Source of the DNA: Strobilurus pachycystidiatus
Lineage: Eukaryota > Basidiomycota > Agaricomycetes > Agaricales > Physalacriaceae
NCBI GenBank assembly: GCA_019915135.1
Contig: JAHLMK010000022.1
Coordinates: forward strand, 434,001-498,000
Reading direction: 5' to 3'
DNA: 64,000 nucleotides
Shown here in pieces: positions 57,982-64,000 of the stretch; the stretch's first letter is position 1; each line of letters opens with the position of its first letter. A program made the translations under genes and the position numbers. The notes under the pieces were generated by a model. The model had not been told where the DNA came from. It saw only the letters and a program-made list of their open reading frames with translations, and made no database searches.

Positions 57982-59975
57982 CTATGAACCCTTCTCGTAA
58001 TCGATCTCCATCGACGGAGGCGCCTCCTTCGGTAAATGTACCTCTTGCGGAGGGGCAATCCCCATCTCTCCTCTCAAATTCTCATAGAACTCTTTACTCA
58101 ACCCGGCCATGTCCCTCGCCTGCTCGTTGAATGGGCCCTTGATGTCGCCCCTCCACCCGCGGCGTACCTCTTCTCTGAACACCTTTACTGGATCGCGCTC
58201 GCCCTGTTGCTGGCATATCCACGTAAACCAACGATGCCCCGCCGTTACATGTGTTACCTCGTCGGCGTGAATGATCTCCATGGCCTTGACGCTCTCGATG
58301 TCCCCTGCCTTGCGGAAGCGTTCAATCGTGCCCGGGTTGACGTCGAGCCCGCGTGCTTCGTGCACAAGATGGATGATGGCGAGACGCGCACGGAAGGAGT
58401 TGGACGTTATGGTGGCGGACTCCCAGAGAGAGGCGTGAACAGGCAGGCTGCCGTATGGCGTCGAGGGGGAGATGGCGGCCAAGCGGGAAGTGAGTAGTGA
58501 ACTAGCATTGTGAGAAGTGAGCAAGTGCTAGAGGAGCGTGTGGTAAAGGTGAGCGTACAAGTGCTTGGACTCATCTAATGCCATCTTAGTGAAATCGGAG
58601 AAGAAGGCGGGCGGCAGGTCTTGATGCATGGGGCCAAAGCGAACCATGATATCCCATCTAATCATTCTTAATGAGATTTGAGCGCACCAGGAGACTACAT
58701 ACTCACGCGAGGTCTATACTGTTCGCGCGTATAACTGTAAGCATACATCAGATGAAGTAGATCGTTCACTCACGCCCACTGCTCGATGTTCGCCAGTGCA
58801 TGCAGCATCACAGCTTTATTTCGTCGGTTCTTCATCTTGGATACATCCAATGTATTCTGTTGGTATATCGCTTCACGACGGGGAACGTCAGGCGGTGTAG
58901 GCGGGTGATGGACCGATTTGTGCCCTATGGATTTGAGCTGTCCGGTGCGGAAAAGGTGTACGGCGTGGCGTGTGCGTTCTACCTGATGGTGCATCTAGTC
59001 GTGAGACGTTTTCGGGTAGCACGGCAAGTCAACGCACGCAACTTTAAGCGTAGGATTTGGGGTATTCAAAATCAGCACCGCCCATTCCATGAGTGTCTCT
59101 GGTGGGTCGTCGGGTACCAATGGTTCGTCGGCGGCTGATGGAGCAGGGGCCCAATGCGAAGCACTGTCAACTTTCCTCGGATTAGGCGGTGGGTCCGCAA
59201 ATTCTGGATATGAAGACCATTTAGTGGAGGCGCTTACAAGGAGGGTATTGCAGTACCTTCAGAAACTGGACGAAGCTCTACTATTCTCCATCCGGAATCT
59301 TCACGGGGCGTTTCCATGTAGACTTTGTCCACGCCATCGTCGACAGCTTTTACATAGACATTGAATGTACAAGCATGAAGTCCAGTTTCACTCTTGCCGG
59401 TTCGAAGATCAAAATCATATCTAAGGAGAATGATTAGTCTACCGTCCATCATGCCTGGACGGGTACCTTCCTGTGCCACGGACAAACAGCCACAGCGCTA
59501 TCTTCGTACTCTTCGATATCGGCATGAGACATATCGGCGCCTAGATGCGGACACGAGGATTCCATAACGTAGATTTGTTTATACATGGATTCGCGGTCTT
59601 CCTGAGAGGCATGTTCCCAGTCCAAAGTGTTAGACGAGAGACGGAAGAGGATCAGTCCGCGATATGAGCCTTCCTGGGAACGAAGGGTAACAAGAAACCG
59701 GGAATGGGATAAAAGGTCTTTGAAAGGTGCAATACTACGATATTCGTGAGACCAATTTGATAGTTGAGATAGAAGACTAACAGTAGCGAGTCCATGTCTT
59801 GTTCAAGGTTTATTTGGGGTGATGGAAATAGCCGAGTCGGAATGGCTACCGCTTTGGTATGTGCACTTTTGTAGGCAGATAGTCGAGGATGGTGTTTGAC
59901 AGTGTGGCAAGATAACCTAGAAAGCCCAGATACAGCAACAGCACGACGTCTGTTGAGGAGACGTGATAGAAACAT
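57982..59975 (-). CDS. Rieske [2Fe-2S] domain fused to DUF455 ferritin-like domain
   Basis: The start MFLSRLLNRRRAVAVSGLSR is Arg-rich and mitochondrial-like. A Rieske domain follows: FKDLLSHSRFLVTLRSQEGS, the first cluster motif CPHLGAD and the second CPWHR, spliced to YDFDLRTGKSETGLHACTFN. An intron with donor GTACTG (about 59212-59262) joins VSE to EFADPPPNPRKVDSA in frame, and then DUF455 begins: MEWAVLILNTPNPTLK, LHALANIEQWAINSIDLAWD, MALDESKHF, HASLWESA, AIIHLVHEARGLDVNPGTIE and IHADEVTHV. DUF455 proteins are ferritin-like (MiaE-related) diiron proteins; the Glu and ExxH ligands are visible. The fusion suggests an electron donor joined to its diiron oxygenase. Substrate unknown. Confidence 0.85.
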
Positions 59976-60045
59976 AAATAGGGCAAAGCCAAGAAAGAAT
60001 TCAGTTTGTCCTTGTTGCGCTGCCTGCTAGCCCTTGCTTCCGACC

Positions 60046-61418
60046 ATGACCGCCCATCTTCCGTTTCTCAAGTGGATCTCAAAGGAATATTACGGTAAGA
60101 TTACGATTGTAATCCTCATTCACTGTCTGATTATGCAGATCTCAATGGCTCCCATTTTGACGTCCTTGACGAACCGCCTACCCCGCTAGAATTCTCCCGG
60201 ATTTCGCATATCTCCCGGCCTGTCCTGATCAAAGGTACGCGTTCATATCTGGCATGCGAATGACCCTCACACTACCAGGCGTCGGTCTCAAGGCTACGAG
60301 GGCTCGTTGGACAAATGAATACCTCGAAAAAGCTATGGAAGATCGACTGATCAGCGTCGCCGTAACACCCAACGGGTGCGCCTATACCTTTCCCGTCGCT
60401 CACTGCACCATTTGAACATCAGGTTTAGCATGGCAGACGCGGTAACCACAGCCCCCGATGGCACACAGTACTTTGTCGAACCTCACGTAGAGTCCATGAC
60501 CATCAAGCAGCTGCTCGGTAAACTAGAAGACTGTCAGGTGAATCCCTTCACCGCCGAGGATATCGTTGCTGAAACCAATTCAGTCTGGTGGTTCCGAAGC
60601 GTATTACTTGCAGTCTCAGAACGGGAACTTATACTCGGCTGGGTATTTTCACTCGACGGATGACGCGACGGAATTCACGCCTCTACGACGCGACGTCCCC
60701 CCGGAAGTCTCATGGTGCAGCGAAGCTTATGGTGAGCGTCATTTTTGCTTCCCGCATAATGTACCTAATGCGCGTTCAGATAGACAGCCTGACGCCGTCA
60801 ATCTGTGGGTCGGCAACAGTCGCAGTGTCACCAGCATTCACAGCGGTCAGTGTCTTGGATCCAAAGCATTATTAACCACTAGATTCATCAACGTACAGAT
60901 CCCTATGAGAATGTATACACCGTAGTCCGAGGCGCGAAACATTTCACACTGCTTCCTCCTAGTGAAGGATGGTGTCTGCAAGGTCGGGAGCACCTTCTCA
61001 CCACCATCGACAACGACTCTTTACAACCCATCCTATAGAACGATCGTATCCACACGCTCAATATACTAGAGACCACCAATCTGGTCAGCTAGTGATAGCT
61101 CCCTCGCCGTCATCTGTCCCCGACGTGCGATGGTCGTCAATCGGCGATCCGAATGCGCCTGACGCATTGCCTCTTGATGCGCATCCCATCCACATCACAG
61201 TGCGCTCTGGGGAGTCATTATATCTGCCCGCCGGGTGGTGGCATCACGTCCGACAGTCTGAGTCAAACGAGATCACTATTGCGCTGAACTGGTGGTATGA
61301 TATTGAGATGCAGGGCATGGCCTGGGTGATGTTGACTCTTTTTCGTGGGGCGGGTCATCTGCCAATTGCAGCGGCTGAGAAGGGCCAGAAGGAAGACAAT
61401 GATATCGATGTTCAATAA
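60046..61418 (+). CDS. JMJD7-like JmjC lysyl hydroxylase
   Basis: The cupin-8/JmjC fold begins MTAHLPFLKWISKEYYDLNG, then FDVLDEPPTPLEFSRISHIS and RPVLIKG. Iron ligands are HSD in SVTSIHSDPYENVYTV (split by an intron) and the later His in PAGWWHHV. Other core pieces are GAKHFTLLPPSE, VNLWVGNSRSVTS and SLYLPAGWWHHVRQS, then ALNWWYDI. Human JMJD7 is a lysyl hydroxylase of the GTPases DRG1/2, which suggests that role here, though substrate is inferred. About seven introns, all in frame; it ends EDNDIDVQ. The start follows a GACCATGACC context. Confidence 0.88.
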
Positions 61419-61565
61419 TAATATACAATGTTTTGCCTTGCTTACTATTCCATATCAAATGGAGTGAATGTAGTAATAGTCGGCTTTCTTTCTGTAGTAG
61501 TATGCTAGCCACCAATGATCGTATTTACGCCCTGATAACCAGACTTCTTGACGCGCTTAGAGGTT

Positions 61566-61578
61566 GTGACGTAGTCAC
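61566..61578. promoter_or_regulatory. GTGACGTAGTCAC palindrome upstream of NHP2
   Basis: An interrupted palindrome (GTGAC-GTA-GTCAC) about 55-65 bp before the NHP2 start; it contains a TGACGTA CRE/ATF-like site. Function is inferred. Confidence 0.3.
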
Positions 61579-61631
61579 ATCACGGTCAACTTTTTCCTTC
61601 TCCGCCTTCACCTCCAAATTACACCGGCACC

Positions 61632-62345
61632 ATGAGTGGAGACAAGAGTGAAAAGAAGAAGCGCAGAGAAAGCAAAGTTGAACCTGCCGTCGAGGACGTC
61701 GAAATGGCCGATGCAGACGCGGAAGTGGTGAAGGTGGGTTGCCTAAGTTTCTGTCGCCGAGTTCTAATATCTGATATATTTTCCTCAAGTCGCCGAAAAA
61801 ATCGAAAACAACAGAAGTTGTTGTACCCTTGGATCTGTCACCATTAGCGAACCCTCTGGCACAAAAGAAACTGCTGAAGAAACTTCACAAAACCGTGAAA
61901 AAAGGTGCGTACATGGTCCTCGAACATCGAACTTTTCTTATCGGCCTGTGCAGCGTCTAAGGGCCGGATGGTGAAGCGAGGGGTGAAGGAGGTCGTGAAG
62001 GGCATCAAAAAGGGCGAAAAAGGGTGTGTGCAGCTCTCTACTCTCAAGAGCATGACCTGAACCATTTCTAGTCTTCTGATAATAGCCGCCGACATAAGTC
62101 CCATCGACATCGTCTCACATCTACCCATCCTTGCCGAGGAGGCTCAGATACCCTACATATTTGTCGCATCTAAGGAGGACCTCGGACACTACAGTTCGAC
62201 GAAACGACCAACGAGTTGTATCATGATATGTCCGAACCAGAAAAAGAAGAAGGTCGGGGAAGACGGCGACGATGCCGAGTTTCAGGAGATGTACAAGGAA
62301 TGCTGCTCCGAGGTCGCGCTGTTGGATACGCAAATTGTTTTCTAG
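61632..62345 (+). CDS. NHP2: H/ACA snoRNP protein Nhp2 (L7Ae family)
   Basis: After a charged N-terminus (MSGDKSEKKKRRESKVEPAV) come LSPLANPLAQKKLLKKLHKT, then GRMVKRGVKEVVKGIKKGEK, the L7Ae RNA-binding segment. It continues LLIIAADISPIDIVSHLPIL, AEEAQIPYIFVASKEDLGHY and SSTKRPTSCIMI. The C-terminus is an acidic loop ending VALLDTQIVF. The product is about 180 residues. It binds the kink-turn of H/ACA guide RNAs in pseudouridylation of rRNA. Three introns of 50-60 nt separate the exons in frame. Confidence 0.92.
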
Positions 62346-63138
62346 TACGTGTTATGATGATATTTTTCAGATACAGTCCTCGGCAAGGAAGCTTCTCTGC
62401 ACAGCGAAGCGCAAGACTCCTCGAATTCCACGCTTTCGTGAACACACCTTCGCTGACGCTGGATTCATGCTGCGTCCGTTTTTGGGATTGGCGGCGCCAT
62501 ACGTGAACGCGTTCGGACTTGGATGTTCACTTTTTGAGACATGCGGATTTCAATCTCCTTCTCTCTCAATTTAGTGTAATTACTTCCTGGAAATAACTGT
62601 TGGCAAGGTAGAGGACCTGATACGTTCAATGGTGTGAAACGGGCAAGGTGTAAAGCTTTCGAAGCCATTCTCTGCCTCCGTTGTTGCTCCACTGCGCATT
62701 GAAGCTGGTCACTTAATGACCTACGTCTTGTCTTGCTGCGGTTTGGTTATACTACGTTGGTCTACCAAAAACGCCCCGACGCAAGGTCTACACTCTCTAG
62801 CAAAACACTCAGACAACCCACGTATGTCTGGTACCGGTAGTGTCACAAGTGATCAAGAAACTGCAATATGAGCATTGTGGTATATGCTGACCTCTGTTGT
62901 GCTACTTTGACAAGCCCCACACAGCAAGAAATCCGCCACGGCAGTCGGTGGCCCCCAGTGGGCGTCAAGCTCGTTTGTAGATACTTGCGTCAGAGATTGG
63001 TGATTCCGACGCGTCAAGGGCGGGGGCTGGAATCGGAACTTCAAGCAATACAAGTGGTGCGCGATTGAATGGGTTGATGTCTGAATGATACAAGCAAATG
63101 CAGAGATGGATCTATTCGCGTCGGCCGACGCGTGCAGG
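62346..63138. other. Intergenic 0.8 kb
   Basis: No supported exon. It likely contains the 3' UTRs of NHP2 (plus strand) and OST5 (minus strand). No tRNA box pattern was seen. Confidence 0.4.
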
Positions 63139-63491
63139 CTAGACAGGTACACCGACGGAGCAGAAGAGTGCAACTACGCCGAATCCACCGAGAATGCTGG
63201 CAAGAGTAGCGACTCTGAGTTCGCGCACTGGTATGGTGTCTTTTGGAAGGCTGAGATAGACCCGTGGTCAGTGTTGGATAACGAGTAGCATAAGAGGGAC
63301 CGACGTGGAAAAATAGAAAGTCAGTGTAAACGTGGCAACCAATAGAACGAGCGCGAGTACTGGAAGGAGTGAGACCCCGATTATGGGTGAAAATGGGGGC
63401 AGATTGGCATGCAATGCCTGAAGTAGTACAATGAGTATGATCAAATATTGCATTTATCACCGCATACCTTTACAGCGTCGTAGTCGTTCAT
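63139..63491 (-). CDS. OST5: Oligosaccharyltransferase small subunit Ost5/TMEM258
   Basis: Three short exons give about 83 residues: MNDYDAVK, ALHANLPPFSPIIGVSLLPV, a first membrane helix (LALVLLVATFTLTFYFST), the loop LPKDTIPVRELR and a second helix VATLASILGGFGVVALFCSV ending GVPV. Size, two helices and the F-x-P-I pre-helix motif match Ost5/TMEM258, a tiny subunit of the oligosaccharyltransferase in the ER membrane. The second intron uses a GTCGGT donor after TCCAC to keep the frame (ST|LPKD). It is easily missed by gene finders because no exon exceeds about 150 nt. Confidence 0.8.
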
Positions 63492-63617
63492 AGTGGTGGC
63501 GGAATGAGTGCCTGACAGTGTTCGGTCCGAGAGTCACAGTGAGTCCCACGATCATTCTCTTTTGAATTTCTACCACCGACCCATTTCCCTCCCTTTCTCA
63601 GCCAAAAGCCGCACTCA
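63492..63617. promoter_or_regulatory. Divergent OST5/BFR1 promoter
   Basis: 126 bp between the start codons; pyrimidine-rich on the BFR1 side with no TATA box. Co-regulation is inferred. Confidence 0.4.
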
Positions 63618-64000
63618 ATGGCCCCAAAAGCAAAGCCCGCCGCCGCCGCCAATGGCTCAGCAAAAGCCCCGCCCAACGGCAAGGCGGCTCCCGCCCCTAC
63701 TACTGCCGAGAAAACGGACACGTTGGATCCTTCTCCGTCGGCAGCCGGTAAACCCGACAAGAAGACCTACGACGACGAGCAAGAGCGCATCAAAGGCGAG
63801 ATTGAGGCTTTGCAGACCAAGCTGGTGCGTTTCCCGTGTGTCTCGTGGCACGACGGCGCACTCAGAATTCGCGCAGACCGCCGTCCGCGACAAAATTGGA
63901 CTCGCCACGTCCAAGGGCGGCCCCGGTAACGACCGCCGCACCCAGCTCCGTGCTGAGCTTGACGGTCTCCGCGGGCAGCAAACCAACAACAAGGCGTCAA
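63618..64000 (+). CDS. BFR1: Bfr1-like protein (partial, C-terminus off window)
   Basis: The N-terminus is Lys/Ala/Pro-rich (MAPKAKPAAAANGSAKAPPN). The coiled-coil begins DKKTYDDEQERIKGEIEALQ, TKL, and after an intron (about 63825-63880) continues TAVRDKIGLATSKGGPGNDR and RTQLRAELDGLRGQQ. This matches the start of Bfr1, a coiled-coil mRNA- and ribosome-associated protein of the ER involved in secretion and ploidy. The rest of the protein is outside the window. Confidence 0.85.

Noticed and set aside
59089..59364. Plus-strand frame antisense to the Rieske-DUF455 linker
   Set aside because: The minus-strand model splices in frame with both domains recognisable; this is a shadow.

Overview
The window is nuclear DNA of a filamentous basidiomycete, most likely an Agaricomycete. 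Nearly every gene is broken by short (about 45-60 nt) GT-AG introns. Genes sit 50-300 bp apart on both strands. The protein set is typical of the group: Tra1, a DUF6535 membrane protein, a CipC-like protein, a P450 relic and several basidiomycete-type orphan proteins. All gene models were spliced by eye from reading-frame continuity and family motifs; no search was run, so family names rest on recognised motifs.

Layout. 0-3.6 kb (minus): a verprolin/WIP-type WH2 protein cut by the window edge, then a multi-pass membrane protein with a long disordered tail. 3.9-15.4 kb (plus): TRA1, the giant pseudokinase scaffold of SAGA/NuA4. 15.6-18.9 kb: vacuolar aspartic protease (minus) divergent from a BRD8-type bromodomain protein (plus), another probable NuA4 subunit. 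19-22.7 kb: a DCAF8/WDTC1-type WD40 protein convergent with COP9 signalosome subunit 4, both tied to cullin-RING ligases. 23.4-24.7 kb: a single-exon orphan. 25-26.5 kb: a decayed cytochrome P450. 27.3-32.2 kb: an unusual 14-exon repeat gene in which ten consecutive exons each begin and end inside a Tyr codon of a YP-x-F-x-L motif. 32.2-33.3 kb: PUB-domain protein. 33.4-34.2 kb: a 766-bp foldback MITE with a perfect 9-bp target duplication. 34.3-37.6 kb: patatin-type triacylglycerol lipase. 37.6-39.4 kb: no supportable gene. 39.5-42 kb: CipC-like stress protein and a serine-rich membrane orphan. 42.1-45 kb: ORC4 and MED20 from one divergent promoter. 45.3-50.3 kb: DUF6535 protein divergent from a mitochondrial PDH/BCKDH kinase. 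50.6-53.7 kb: a proline-rich orphan, mitoribosomal mS33 and a conserved-looking protein. 55.2 kb: a small membrane protein. 56-58 kb: an NDR/LATS kinase (Cbk1/Orb6 type). 58-60 kb: a Rieske-DUF455 fusion. 60-64 kb: JMJD7-like hydroxylase, NHP2, OST5 and the start of BFR1.

Most genes are housekeeping and are not a cluster with a common job, but three neighbour pairs look functionally related: TRA1 and BRD8 (NuA4), DCAF and CSN4 (cullin ligases), OST5 and BFR1 (ER/secretory). The most unusual items are the exon-repeat gene, the Rieske-DUF455 fusion, the nested foldback element and several very small coding exons (13, 14 and 23 nt). No rRNA, tRNA, CRISPR or autonomous transposon was found.
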